From: a virus
DNA: 42,371 bases
Reading direction: 5' to 3' (one strand)
IMG/VR virus record: IMGVR_UViG_3300041955_000296
Location: 1-42,371 of that record
The translations under genes and the position numbers were made by a program. The notes beneath the pieces were generated by a model that saw only the letters and a list, made by a program, of their open reading frames with translations, was not told where the DNA came from and did no database searches. Within the stretch, counting starts at the first letter, position 1. Every line of letters begins with the position of its first letter. Below are positions 1 through 7,586 of the stretch, piece after piece.

Positions 1-97
1 CGGACTTCCGAAAGAACGTACAGTTTTCGCAACGGCGATCGTCCATACCCTCGCCGTAATCAGCGTCTAGCTTGCTGACCTTCTGGAATTCAGCCAT
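1..97 (-). CDS. Small Cys-containing phage protein, N-terminal part (cut by window edge)
   Basis: An open frame starts at ATG (97-95) and runs off the left edge. The visible 32 residues begin MAEFQKVSKLDADYGEGMDD and continue to a Cys-Glu-Asn-Cys motif followed by Thr-Phe-Phe. This N-terminus resembles small phage proteins found just after the head-morphogenesis gene that end in further cysteines and may bind metal; the rest is needed to confirm that. The start overlaps the stop of the upstream head gene as ATGA, which supports both. The function is unknown. Confidence 0.7.
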   Translation of the reverse strand, partial: MAEFQKVSKLDADYGEGMDDRRCENCTFFRKS

Positions 98-1128
98 CAC
101 GCCGCCTCCAGCGCCGAGCGAACGACGTTGTAAGTGTTCGTGCAACGGCAGTCAGGGTGCAAGGGCGCGAGCATGACTTGCCCGGTGCGCTTCCCGGCTG
201 CCCAAGTGAAGGCTGTTCCGAACGGCACGCCGTCAGGCTGGATATCCACGACCGAGCGGCAACGTGGGCAAGTGATCTCATCGTTGGCGATCATCCAGTT
301 CGTGGTGACATCCTCGGGTGAAATGACACCCGCGTCGATCGCGGACTGCACGCTATCTGAGCCGCCCTGGTTGGAGGCTCGCAGACTTTCGTAGCGGGCG
401 ATCGTGTTGGCGCGGTAAGCGAGGTAACGATCGGCGTACCGGTTGGAGAAGCGCTCGATTTGATCCGGCGTGAGTTTTGTCAAGCCGTCCACCGCGGACT
501 GCACCTCGGGATCGAACGTCGCATCGCGTAGCTGCCGATCAAGGGCATCCGGGCGGCCGTTCTCCAGCATAGAGCGGTAATTGGATACAGCATCGTACTG
601 ATCACTGGTGAGCCCAATCGCGGTCTTCAACTCGCGAGCCATCTTGTCGGGCGACCACCCGCTCTGCACGCCTTGGGTGATCACGTTGGAGATTGAGCGA
701 CGAACATCGTCCGACACCTCGCGCACCAGCCCGAAATCGTAATTATCGAGGGCGTCCTGAGTTGGCTGCGGCAACGCGCCAAGATCGAAGTTGATCGCGT
801 CCTTCCGGATGCGGAAGCCTAGCCGATGCTCCATGATGGCACCGGCCTGGAGGTGGACATTCGCGAGGAAGATTTTGGCGGCGCGAAGGTCGTCCTTAAA
901 TTGGTCGATGGCTCCAGTCAGGGCAAAGCCTACGCCCTGGCCGCTCGTCATCGCACGGTACATGAAACGGGGAGTGATCTCGTTCTTGAGGCGTATCATC
1001 GCCTCTTGGATAGTGCGGGCAATGTGCGGCTGCGTCGCTTCCGCCAATACGCGCAAGCCATCATGCGGCGGCTGCACAAGATGCCCGGGGACATCGGATG
1101 CGCCGAGGCGGTGGTAGACGAAAGGCAT
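97..1128 (-). CDS. Phage head morphogenesis protein (Mu gpF / SPP1 gp7 type)
   Basis: The 343-residue protein has the C-terminal signature of this family: a CPRCRS Cys pair near residue 287, a spacer with a Gly-rich PFGTAF turn, then HPDCRC near residue 326. The family acts in procapsid assembly and is normally encoded right after the portal, as here. The start ATG overlaps the portal stop as TAATG, and its own stop overlaps the next gene as ATGA. The N-terminal two thirds are helical and charged with no separate domain recognised. The family assignment rests on the C-terminal motif and gene order. Confidence 0.82.
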   Translation of the reverse strand: MPFVYHRLGASDVPGHLVQPPHDGLRVLAEATQPHIARTIQEAMIRLKNEITPRFMYRAMTSGQGVGFALTGAIDQFKDDLRAAKIFLANVHLQAGAIMEHRLGFRIRKDAINFDLGALPQPTQDALDNYDFGLVREVSDDVRRSISNVITQGVQSGWSPDKMARELKTAIGLTSDQYDAVSNYRSMLENGRPDALDRQLRDATFDPEVQSAVDGLTKLTPDQIERFSNRYADRYLAYRANTIARYESLRASNQGGSDSVQSAIDAGVISPEDVTTNWMIANDEITCPRCRSVVDIQPDGVPFGTAFTWAAGKRTGQVMLAPLHPDCRCTNTYNVVRSALEAA

Positions 1129-2810
1129 TAGGCAGCCCTCCGATATTCAAACAGGCTCGGGAAGCGACGCTTGTTCATGCCACCGCCGCCGAAGCCGCTC
1201 GAAATGAGGTGGACGCGCGGACCTGGGGCCTTCGGCGGCCCCTTGCCGCGGGGCGGCCCGAACTGCCCCTGCGGAGCTTGCGGATTTCCACCGCCTCCGC
1301 CCATTTTCTGCGGGGGCTGCTGACCACCTCCAGCTTGTCCGGGCGGTTGCTGCGCGCCGGCATCGAGGTTCCCGCCCTTTGGAGCTGGCGTGACCTCCTC
1401 CAGAGGAGCGGCGGGCTGGAGCGCTTGCGTGAGGGCATTGATCTTGCCAGCATGCTCCAGAGCGTTCGTCTGGCTTTGCATTTGCTGCGTCTCGTCGTCC
1501 GGCTCCGGCAGCCCCGCGACCTGATACAGGTACTCTTCGAGGTTGGGGTTCGGGAAGAGCTGCATACCCGACGCCGCGAGAGCGTTGATGAATGCGCCGA
1601 GCTTGCCGAGATCGATCTGCTCCGCCTTGTCCGCGTAGAACTGCGGCCAATTCTTCGACGGGATGCCGTTGAGCGTACCGAGGAGGGGGACAAGCTGGGA
1701 GTTGAGCACCGAGACGATGTTCTGCACCATGCCCTCGATCGCGGAATAGAACATATCCACCTTCGAGGTGCCGAGAGCCTGGGAGCCGCCGCGAGAAGTA
1801 TGGCCGAGGAGCAAGAAGTCTGCCATGACCGTCGTCGCGATCAACTGGGTATACCGGTTGATGATGACGGAGGTGTCGAATTGCCGCTGCCCGCCGCTGT
1901 GCAGGAGCGTCAGATCGAAGAGCGGTTTGCCGTGCTGGTCCGTGTCGCCGGGGAGCACGACGCCTTCCTGAGTGTTGCGACGGATATTGATGATCATGTT
2001 CTTGTAGGCAGCGAGTGTGGCCGAAGCCTTCGGATCACTGCCTGAGTTAGCCGCGGCGATCAACTCAGCGGGTATTTTCAGGACCGGCAGGCCCGCTAGG
2101 TCGCGCTCGATACCGATCGCCTCGATCTCTTCCATCCGTTTCCGGAAGTAGTACGGCCGATAGGCGTTCCGCATGAGCGAGCGGCCCTCGGGATTGTTGC
2201 GGAAGCTGATCGTGCGGAACAGCAGCATCTTCTCCGCCGGGATGGTGCGGATGCCGCCTGTCCAAGGGATTTGCACGACGCCCAGAATATCGTTGTTGTC
2301 CGCGTCCATGATCCAGCGCAGGATCGTCTCTTGGCTTCGCATGGCGAGCTTGCGCACACCGATCATGCCGTCATCGAAGCGGCTCCGGTAGCGCGGGTCC
2401 TTCGCGTCGGCACCCTGGCGTATTTTCAGCACGATCTCGAAGGGCGCATAGCCCCAAACGAACATCGACATCACCTCGGATATGAAATCATCCCAGGTAT
2501 GATCCATATCCGCCATCGTGCCCTCAAAGAATTCCTGCGCGAGCAATGACGGGAGCGACTGATCGGCTGGCGACAAATGCCATTGGACTTTGCGGATGGC
2601 TTGCGAGATTACAAAGATGATAGCACCGATCGTCGGATCAGTGTCCCACATTTCCCGCATCATACGGGCACCGCGGAGCCCGCGCAGGTTTGGCTCGAAT
2701 TCCTCGACGACGTACCCGCCGAAGACCTTCAAACCGGTGTTGCCGGCCTCGACGTAGAAGTCGCTCGGCGCTAGGTTCCCGACGCGGACAGTGTTCGGAT
2801 CATCCGGCAT
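1128..2810 (-). CDS. Portal protein
   Basis: The 560-residue protein fits the portal family (DUF935/Mu gp29-like) in length and layout. An N-terminal wing contains 'MWDTDPTIGAIIFVISQAIR'; a central part has the SFRNNPEGRSLMRNAYRPYY helix region; then comes a stem region; and the C-terminal tail, from about residue 465, is low-complexity Gln/Gly/Pro. Portals form the dodecameric DNA gate at a capsid vertex and bind the terminase. The gene lies directly after the terminase (11-base overlap) and before the head-morphogenesis gene, the usual packaging order. The Pro/Gly-rich tail is unusually long and could be a flexible extension. Confidence 0.88.
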   Translation of the reverse strand: MPDDPNTVRVGNLAPSDFYVEAGNTGLKVFGGYVVEEFEPNLRGLRGARMMREMWDTDPTIGAIIFVISQAIRKVQWHLSPADQSLPSLLAQEFFEGTMADMDHTWDDFISEVMSMFVWGYAPFEIVLKIRQGADAKDPRYRSRFDDGMIGVRKLAMRSQETILRWIMDADNNDILGVVQIPWTGGIRTIPAEKMLLFRTISFRNNPEGRSLMRNAYRPYYFRKRMEEIEAIGIERDLAGLPVLKIPAELIAAANSGSDPKASATLAAYKNMIINIRRNTQEGVVLPGDTDQHGKPLFDLTLLHSGGQRQFDTSVIINRYTQLIATTVMADFLLLGHTSRGGSQALGTSKVDMFYSAIEGMVQNIVSVLNSQLVPLLGTLNGIPSKNWPQFYADKAEQIDLGKLGAFINALAASGMQLFPNPNLEEYLYQVAGLPEPDDETQQMQSQTNALEHAGKINALTQALQPAAPLEEVTPAPKGGNLDAGAQQPPGQAGGGQQPPQKMGGGGGNPQAPQGQFGPPRGKGPPKAPGPRVHLISSGFGGGGMNKRRFPSLFEYRRAA

Positions 2811-3621
2811 AGGGGGTTCTCCAGAAGTTCTCGCCCTCGACGCTCACCGGCCCCACCATAGGGGTCGGGAGACTATCTAACATCAATTCCGTTAACGCCC
2901 AGACAAGGGCATCCATTCGGTCGGGTGACGCTTGCTTGGGGTCTCCGGTGTAGGTCAGCATTTGCTCCTCAAGTTCCGGGAACACCCCTACGTGGTATAC
3001 CATAGGCGGAGTGCGCTCATAGAGACTTGATACAGGCTCGGCGCGAGTAATCTTCCCGTCTTTTGCAAATACCAGCTTGAGCGGGATGTTCGCCATTATT
3101 GCCCGTAGGTTGCTCTCTACTAGGTCGCCGCCGTTGTTCTTTTCGGCTACTACTCGGCCAGCCTTGAAATCGCAGTACGCTTCGTGAACTCGTCTTGCCC
3201 AAACGAGCGGGGAGCCCATGAGGCTGTAGTCCCCCAGGACGTAGGCGCAGCCATCAACCCCGAGCCCGGCGACCACGATGCCCGTCTCAGCGCCGGAGAG
3301 CTTCCGAGCCTTGCCGCCGCTCTCAAGCTGCCGCTCCTGCTCGGCGATTGCCACATTGGTTACGGCCGGGTCAACCCCGACCACGATGCGCTTCAATGGG
3401 GGTACTTTCGGACGCAATACGCGGCACCGCTCCAGAACCTCCAGGGTCCAGTTCGCGCCGGCAACGTCGTCCAGTATCTCGCCGTAAAGTTCCTGACGCC
3501 CGAGGCGCGTGCCCTCCATGCGCGCGAGCCGCGCAATGTACGGCTTTGCCAGGTGGGCCTTATTGTCGTAGGTTCCCCCGATCGTCATCACGACGCGGCG
3601 AGATGTCTTCTCTTCAGCCAT
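2800..3621 (-). CDS. Terminase large subunit, C-terminal nuclease polypeptide
   Basis: This 273-residue protein is the RNase H-fold nuclease half of a large terminase. Visible elements are the linker 'GGTYDNKAHLAKPYIARLAR...EGTRLGRQELYGEILDD' (about residues 15-50), the first catalytic Asp in VVGVDPAVTN, an acidic residue in VVAEKNNGGD, and the last in SPDRMDALVWALTEL. It cuts DNA at packaging start and end. ATG 3621 is chosen; a TTG at 3627 is also possible. The ATPase half is encoded just upstream in a different frame and ends at 3624, so the enzyme is made as two chains unless a frameshift joins them. Confidence 0.88.
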   Translation of the reverse strand: MAEEKTSRRVVMTIGGTYDNKAHLAKPYIARLARMEGTRLGRQELYGEILDDVAGANWTLEVLERCRVLRPKVPPLKRIVVGVDPAVTNVAIAEQERQLESGGKARKLSGAETGIVVAGLGVDGCAYVLGDYSLMGSPLVWARRVHEAYCDFKAGRVVAEKNNGGDLVESNLRAIMANIPLKLVFAKDGKITRAEPVSSLYERTPPMVYHVGVFPELEEQMLTYTGDPKQASPDRMDALVWALTELMLDSLPTPMVGPVSVEGENFWRTPYAG

Positions 3622-3623
3622 GA

Positions 3624-4388
3624 TCAAAATCCCACGAAACAGTCGGAATAGATCGTCCCGGAGGACATCAGCGAGCGCGCCTTCCCCGGGACTGCCGGGC
3701 CGGCGTCGATCTCTGCGCCGGGCCGCGGCGGAGGGGGTACAGCTTCGTCGCGCAGGTCCCGCATCAAGCGGGTTGGCTTCGGTGTGGTCGTGATGATTAT
3801 GCGCGGGTCCGGCGGGACACGGGTCGCCAGCTCCACTTGATCGAGCACCTCAGCGCCGTTCAAGACCATCTCCCCCAGCTCGTCTATCCAAGATCGCGCG
3901 AAGGCGTAGCCCCGAATTCGATCCGGCGTCTCGGCCGAAATCCCCCGGTATATGGTGCCGTTCGTCAGCAGCAGTTCCTTTTCGGAGGAGTGCCAATGCT
4001 GCACCCACTTGTCGGGCAGGATCGTAACCAGGCCGCTCTCGCCCTCGAAATCCACGTTGATCATCTTCTCGTAGGTCGGACCGACGACGAGGAGCTGGGT
4101 CTTCGGGTGAGTGAGCCCGTACCAGGCCATGTCTTCAGAAGCGCAGCGGGTCTTACCGTAGCCGCGGCCCGCCATGAGCACCCACATACCCCATTCGCCG
4201 GGGGGCGGGAGCTGGCCGTGCCAGTAGCCGGCCTCGTCAAGGTAAGTTCCGGGGAAGCAGCCGGCGGCCGTAGGCCAGCCCAGCTCTATCGCGCGCTCCT
4301 CCACAAGATCGAGCCAGCGCTTCCGCCAGATGAACAGGTCGCGTTCGTACTCGTCCCAGTTATCGAAATCGGCGGGATATGCAGCCAT
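3624..4388 (-). CDS. Terminase large subunit, N-terminal ATPase polypeptide
   Basis: This 254-residue protein is the packaging-motor ATPase half of TerL. The Walker A is LMAGRGYGKTRCASE (about residues 91-105), Walker B is FARSWIDELGEM (about 164-175) and the coupling motif is IIITTTPKPTRLMRDL (about 196-211). In ordinary terminases the nuclease domain follows within about 20 residues; here about 42 unfamiliar, Pro-rich residues follow before the stop, and the nuclease is a separate overlapping gene. GAAGG precedes the ATG by five bases. No small terminase is adjacent; the only candidate is the HTH protein at 12151-13008. Confidence 0.88.
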   Translation of the reverse strand: MAAYPADFDNWDEYERDLFIWRKRWLDLVEERAIELGWPTAAGCFPGTYLDEAGYWHGQLPPPGEWGMWVLMAGRGYGKTRCASEDMAWYGLTHPKTQLLVVGPTYEKMINVDFEGESGLVTILPDKWVQHWHSSEKELLLTNGTIYRGISAETPDRIRGYAFARSWIDELGEMVLNGAEVLDQVELATRVPPDPRIIITTTPKPTRLMRDLRDEAVPPPPRPGAEIDAGPAVPGKARSLMSSGTIYSDCFVGF

Positions 4389-4443
4389 AATGCCCTTCGT
4401 TCGGGGTTGACGAGGGGCTCAAGAATGCGCTAAAGTGTTTTAA

Positions 4444-4477
4444 GATCGCGTTAAGCCCTAGATTGAACGATCGTTAA
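4444..4477. promoter_or_regulatory. Repeat and palindrome in the divergent TerL / plus-strand intergenic region
   Basis: The 136-base gap between the divergent genes at 4388 and 4525 is AT-rich for this genome. It holds GATCGCGTTAA (4444-4454) and GATCGTTAA (4469-4477), near-copies in direct orientation, and a perfect palindrome AACGATCGTT (4466-4475). Divergent promoters must lie here, but no convincing -35/-10 pair stands out. The repeats could be operator sites; that is inference. Confidence 0.35.
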
Positions 4478-4524
4478 CATCTTCGGTCTACTCTGGCGAC
4501 CGGAATTCCATAGAGGGCTCAGCC

Positions 4525-4968
4525 ATGTTTCTCCTCAGCGCCTTCCCCATCACCACGGCCATCTCGTCCTACCCGCAAAAGGGCCTGATCCTGAAGGCGA
4601 CGTACAATGCGCCTCAGAGCGTCGGCTTCTTCGGCTACCTCAACTACGGGAGCGGTGGCACTACGGTCGATGCCTTTATCCAGACTTCATATGACGGTGG
4701 CGCGAGCTGGTGGGATATCCTCCACTTCCCGCAGTGGACGACCGGCACGGCTGCGTATCTCTACAACATGACCGACGCGGCCAACAGCTCCAACTTCACC
4801 ACGCTCACGAACAACCAAAGCTTATCCGCCGGGGTTGGCGTGACCGCAGCGTTGGGCAGCATGTTTCGCGCGCTGCTTACGACGACGGGGACTTATGCCG
4901 CTACGGCTCTGACGATCGCCCTGGTCACGGATACGCCGCTCAGCAACGCCTCCGGCATCGAGAAGTAA
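4525..4968 (+). CDS. Beta-rich phage protein, first of a tandem paralogous pair
   Basis: The 147-residue protein starts at ATG with GAGGG upstream. It is rich in Gly, Ser, Thr and aromatic residues and contains 'YGSGGTTVDAFIQTSYDGG' followed by ASWWDI, which looks like a beta-sandwich. It ends in a regular beta-type segment (GTYAATALTIALVTDTPLS). The next gene is a clear paralogue with the same N-terminus, core and C-terminus. Similar small proteins near head genes suggest a virion-associated role such as capsid decoration, but the function is not known. It opens a plus-strand unit divergent from the packaging genes. Confidence 0.8.
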   Translation: MFLLSAFPITTAISSYPQKGLILKATYNAPQSVGFFGYLNYGSGGTTVDAFIQTSYDGGASWWDILHFPQWTTGTAAYLYNMTDAANSSNFTTLTNNQSLSAGVGVTAALGSMFRALLTTTGTYAATALTIALVTDTPLSNASGIEK

Positions 4969-4979
4969 GGGAGGTTCCC

Positions 4980-5453
4980 ACGTTCCTCGTTCGGAATTAC
5001 CCTATAACCTCGCCGATCGCGGCGTACACCCAGATTGGGAACGTCCTGAAGGCGGCGGCGATCGACACGACGCCCACAGGCATCCGACGTTCTGCGCCGA
5101 AGGCATACAAATTCTTCGCGCAGTTCAAGTACGGGAGCGGCGGCACGAACGTCAACGTCTTCCTCCAGACATCCTACGATGGCGGGGCTAGCTGGTGGGA
5201 CAGCATCTATATGTATCCGTTCTACAAAGTCTCGGCCAACGAGTTTTATAATCTGGCACGAGTGACCGGGAGCGGGACGAGCAGGCAACTCCACAACGAT
5301 CAGAGTTTTTCGCCGGGGCAGGTTCTCTCCTGCTCGATCGGCGCCATGTTCCGGATGCTGATTAAGACGGCGGGGACCTATTCCGGTACAACCCTTTCTG
5401 TAGATATGCTGACCGATCACTCGCTGTCCCTCGCTTCGGGGTTCCTGCCGTGA
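4980..5453 (+). CDS. Beta-rich phage protein, second tandem paralogue, apparent ACG start
   Basis: The frame is open to the TGA at 5453 and encodes about 157 residues related along their length to the preceding protein: FLVRNYPIT matches FLLSAFPIT, and 'YGSGGTNVNVFLQTSYDGG' plus ASWWDS matches the core. No ATG, GTG or TTG lies at the conserved N-terminus. The position equivalent to the paralogue's ATG is ACG (4980-4982), five bases after AAGGGAGG (4967-4974). The gene therefore either uses the rare ACG start or carries an ATG-to-ACG change or a sequencing error. An in-frame ATG at 4710 lies inside the preceding gene and is not credible. Confidence 0.75.
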   Translation, partial: TFLVRNYPITSPIAAYTQIGNVLKAAAIDTTPTGIRRSAPKAYKFFAQFKYGSGGTNVNVFLQTSYDGGASWWDSIYMYPFYKVSANEFYNLARVTGSGTSRQLHNDQSFSPGQVLSCSIGAMFRMLIKTAGTYSGTTLSVDMLTDHSLSLASGFLP

Positions 5454-5896
5454 GCGGGCTCTTCGCATACGCGGCGCAGTTCCAGAAGGACGAGGCTCGC
5501 GACAACCACGGCCGCTTCTCCAGCGGTGGAGGGGGTATGCTGGCGGAGACCGCTGCCAAGGTCAAGCGGATTGCCCAGCTCCAAGCAGAGCGCTTGGCGG
5601 CCGGGCGCGGCGAGCGCGTCTACGGCTCGCCAGCCAGCTCATTCGAGGCGATAGCAAGGGCTATGCTCAAGAAGGCAAAGCGCGGTGGAGGGGGCCTACT
5701 GGGACGCCGCGACCGGAAGCCGCTCGCGTATCCCGGCGTCGGCCAGCTCTCCGGGGAACGCGCGGGCCGCGCCCACGCTCTCAGCCTCAGCCGGTACGCC
5801 AGCCAGCGGCTCTCAGACCTGGCCGGAAGCTCTAGCCACCTCTCGGGCCACGCCGTAATCGCCGCGCCGCGATCCAACCGGCGGCAAGGCCAATAA
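5450..5896 (+). CDS. Small basic protein with DEARDNHGRF motif
   Basis: The 148-residue protein starts at GTG 5450, overlapping the preceding stop as GTGA. Its N-terminus has FQKDEARDNHGRFSSGGGG; the 'D-E-x-R-D-x-x-G-R-F' pattern recurs near the N-termini of several phage structural and head-associated proteins. The rest is basic, rich in Arg, Ala, Gly and Ser, with helical stretches and no catalytic motif. Coupling to the beta-rich pair suggests a shared, probably virion-related role. It converges on the minus-strand gene ending at 5933. Confidence 0.65.
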   Translation: MSGLFAYAAQFQKDEARDNHGRFSSGGGGMLAETAAKVKRIAQLQAERLAAGRGERVYGSPASSFEAIARAMLKKAKRGGGGLLGRRDRKPLAYPGVGQLSGERAGRAHALSLSRYASQRLSDLAGSSSHLSGHAVIAAPRSNRRQGQ

Positions 5897-5932
5897 AGAA
5901 GCCTAGCCGGATCGCCAGCGAGAATTCCAGTT

Positions 5933-6112
5933 TCACAGCTCGTCCTTCAAAAAGTCTATGTAGGCTCGGTCCTCGGCGGCAGGGTCTCGCCCTTCTTGCC
6001 GGCGGAATTTGTCGAAGCCTTCGCGCCATCGCTGATCACTGACTATCCGGCCGCCCAAGTCCCCATCGCTAGAGCCTGGCGGGACAAAGTCTTTAGGGGC
6101 TTTGCGGGTCAC
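5933..6112 (-). CDS. Small acidic/basic hypothetical protein
   Basis: This 59-residue gene begins MTRKAPKDFVPPGSSDGD and ends DRAYIDFLKDEL. Its GTG start (6112) overlaps the upstream stop as GTGA, the arrangement used throughout this phage. The protein is charged and probably helical (RWREGFDKFRRQEGRD). It has no known domain. It is the last gene of a minus-strand set of small genes and is convergent with 5450-5896. Confidence 0.65.
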   Translation of the reverse strand: MTRKAPKDFVPPGSSDGDLGGRIVSDQRWREGFDKFRRQEGRDPAAEDRAYIDFLKDEL

Positions 6113-6444
6113 GCACCGCTCACTTCGTTAGCGAGCCACACCCCAGTGCCTCGGCGGCAAAGAATGTCCAACGCACGGACGACACCACTGGCGACGACAG
6201 AAGCAGCGGCCAGAACACGCAGACATTTGAATAGCGAGTAACCGGCCGCCGAGCGAGCGGCCCTCCCGGCTTGCTTGGCAAGGATTGCCCGAGCTTTCGC
6301 CGTGCTCTCCAAAACCACCTCAATTGCCGCCATGATGCGGCGGTGGTTCTCTAGCAGATATTCGCCCGCGGTTTTCGTGACGCGCGCCACATGGTCGGCC
6401 ATGACGCGAAGGCTTTCGGGACTGTAGGACATAATAAGCTTCAT
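6109..6444 (-). CDS. Hypothetical protein with C-terminal hydrophobic segment
   Basis: The 111-residue protein starts at the ATG at 6444, six bases after AGAGGA; an ATG two codons upstream abuts the ribosome site and is less likely. The N-terminal half is amphipathic helix (MADHVARVTKTAGEYLLENH). A hydrophobic stretch near residues 80-95 (RVLAAASVVASGVVRAL) may insert in the membrane. A structured 85-base RNA leader precedes it. The function is unknown. Confidence 0.6.
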   Translation of the reverse strand: MKLIMSYSPESLRVMADHVARVTKTAGEYLLENHRRIMAAIEVVLESTAKARAILAKQAGRAARSAAGYSLFKCLRVLAAASVVASGVVRALDILCRRGTGVWLANEVSGA

Positions 6445-6496
6445 GTTCATTCCTCTTATTGGTGCGGGATTGCACCCCACTGCGGTATGCAGCACT

Positions 6497-6526
6497 CTCG
6501 CGGCGGATACTCCCGGCCGCCGCGAG
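6497..6526 (-). other. Strong RNA hairpin between two small genes
   Basis: A perfect 10-bp inverted repeat, CTCGCGGCGG / CCGCCGCGAG with a 10-base loop, lies just after the stop of the upstream gene; flanking GCAGC/GCTGC can extend the stem past a small bulge. A second hairpin, GGTGC/GCACC (6461-6476), sits immediately before the ribosome site of the next gene. No T-run follows, so this is not a typical intrinsic terminator. It may be an mRNA-stability or translation-control element. Confidence 0.5.
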
Positions 6527-6530
6527 GCTG

Positions 6531-6719
6531 CTACATGCGGGAGCGAGGAATAGCAGTCACCTCCCGCAAAGTAGAATGAACGGCGGCCGGCGCGCAAACA
6601 TCAAGGCATAGACCGTAAGCATGATCTAAAACGCCAAGCGGCGATTTCGCCAAGCTGATATCCGCAATGGCGCGCGCCAAGGTACGGCACGGTAGGTCAA
6701 GGTAAGGCGAGTTATTCAT
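6531..6719 (-). CDS. Small hypothetical protein
   Basis: The 62-residue protein begins MNNSPYLDLPCRTLARAI. The ATG at 6719 has an ideal GGAGGT seven bases upstream and overlaps the end of the upstream gene. It contains two Cys in GLCLDVCAP but no recognisable domain. A longer in-frame extension to 6794 lies inside the neighbouring gene and is not used. It ends in TAG. Confidence 0.6.
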   Translation of the reverse strand: MNNSPYLDLPCRTLARAIADISLAKSPLGVLDHAYGLCLDVCAPAAVHSTLREVTAIPRSRM

Positions 6720-6888
6720 GGTTTGCACCTCCGCAAGGCGGCCGTACCCAATGCCGCGCCGCTTCTTGTTCCCGCTCCGCCGCGGTCGCGCCACAAGTCG
6801 GGCAGCAATGCCGACAATGCCGAAAGCGGTTAAACAGACTATTGACGCCTAGCAAGGCTAAGGCGACTAGCACGATTGCTGTTAGCAT
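6712..6888 (-). CDS. Small membrane protein with Cys/His cluster
   Basis: The 58-residue protein has an N-terminal transmembrane segment (MLTAIVLVALALLGVNSLF) followed by HCRHCCPTCG, a small metal-binding-type Cys/His cluster, and a polar tail with one more Cys. ATG 6888 is chosen because AAGAGGA lies nine bases upstream; a GTG at 6897 abuts the ribosome site. It is the first gene of a unit read from the promoter at 6917-6946. The function is unknown. Confidence 0.6.
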   Translation of the reverse strand: MLTAIVLVALALLGVNSLFNRFRHCRHCCPTCGATAAEREQEAARHWVRPPCGGANHE

Positions 6889-6916
6889 GTTAGGCACTCC
6901 TCTTGTTCACAAGAGA

Positions 6917-6946
6917 AATGTAGTCACTCTCGTTGGTTAATTGCAA
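6917..6946 (-). promoter_or_regulatory. Sigma-70-like promoter for the 6888-5933 gene set
   Basis: On the minus strand TTGCAA (6946-6941) and TACATT (6922-6917) are separated by 18 bases. Transcription would start near 6910, inside a perfect inverted repeat TCTTGT-TC-ACAAGA (6901-6914) that also covers the ribosome-site region and could be an operator. The 160 bases upstream hold no gene and a direct repeat of CCAGGGG near 7022-7037. Confidence 0.5.
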
Positions 6947-7064
6947 CAAGAAAGAGCGTGAACAAAGAAAAATCTTCAGCGGTATCAGTAACGATACGCC
7001 AGTTGGATAGTAAGCTTAATCCCAGGGGTGCCAGGGGAGGGGTCTAAACCCTAGAAAAGCGATT

Positions 7065-7586
7065 TTACCCCCTCCTCCCCCTCCACGCCGTTAACGGCGC
7101 TGAGCGCGGCACGGTCAGGAGCCGCAGCGGTGGCTTCTCCTCGGCCCCCTTCTCGGCCGCCCAGTCGTCCATAAGCGAGCCGATCCACTCCTGCGCCACG
7201 CCAGCCGGGAAGGCATATCCACGCTCCGGGCGGCCCGGTCCACCTTCCCGCTTGCCGCGGGGCCGAGCCCGGGTGGCAGCATAGAGGGTCTTGCGGTCCA
7301 TCCCCCGCTCCACGAAGAATGGCTGCCCGCCCGGCTTCAGGTCTGCGCGGAGGAATGTCGCGCCGGTGAAGATGATAGTCGTCTCAGCGGCGCGCGGCGT
7401 CCCCGGATGCCGGGGCGCTAGCCGCTCCGCGTTCTGGAGCTTCGCCAGAAGAGCGGCACCGGCGATATCCTGCTGCGGCGTCGTGTCGGCATCCAGGAGG
7501 CCCATGCGCTTCAGCGCCGCCTCGGCGAACGCCTTCAGCTTCTCCTGGTTCGTCAAAGCGCGGTCAGCGGTGCTCTCGGTCGTCAT
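7065..7586 (-). CDS. Hypothetical protein
   Basis: The 173-residue protein starts at ATG 7586 after GGGAG and overlaps the upstream stop as ATGA. The N-terminus is helical (LTNQEKLKAFAEAALKRMG), the middle has a short beta segment (TTIIFTGATFLRADLKPGGQPFF), and the C-terminal half is Arg/Gly-rich. It is not recognised. A palindrome CGCCGTTAACGGCG (7086-7099) lies in its last codons. Confidence 0.65.
   Translation of the reverse strand: MTTESTADRALTNQEKLKAFAEAALKRMGLLDADTTPQQDIAGAALLAKLQNAERLAPRHPGTPRAAETTIIFTGATFLRADLKPGGQPFFVERGMDRKTLYAATRARPRGKREGGPGRPERGYAFPAGVAQEWIGSLMDDWAAEKGAEEKPPLRLLTVPRSAPLTAWRGRRG

Noticed and set aside
1098-2045. Long plus-strand frames opposite portal, polymerase and phosphoesterase genes (for example 1098-2045, 23602-24417, 34929-35876)
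   Set aside because: They are antisense shadows of well-supported genes in GC-rich DNA, with Arg/Ala/Leu/Val-rich translations and no motifs.
4710-5453. A 247-codon plus-strand frame with ATG at 4710
   Set aside because: Its first 90 codons lie out of frame inside the clear gene 4525-4968 and give Arg/His-rich nonsense; only the part from about 4980 is real, matching the paralogue.
7018-7046. Direct repeats of CCAGGGG as an attachment site
   Set aside because: They are short and GC-rich, with only two copies; nothing ties them to the integrase, which is 800 bases away, and no host sequence is available.
7086-7099. Perfect palindrome CGCCGTTAACGGCG as an operator or terminator
   Set aside because: It lies inside the last codons of a gene, has no loop and no T-run, and nothing nearby needs control from it.
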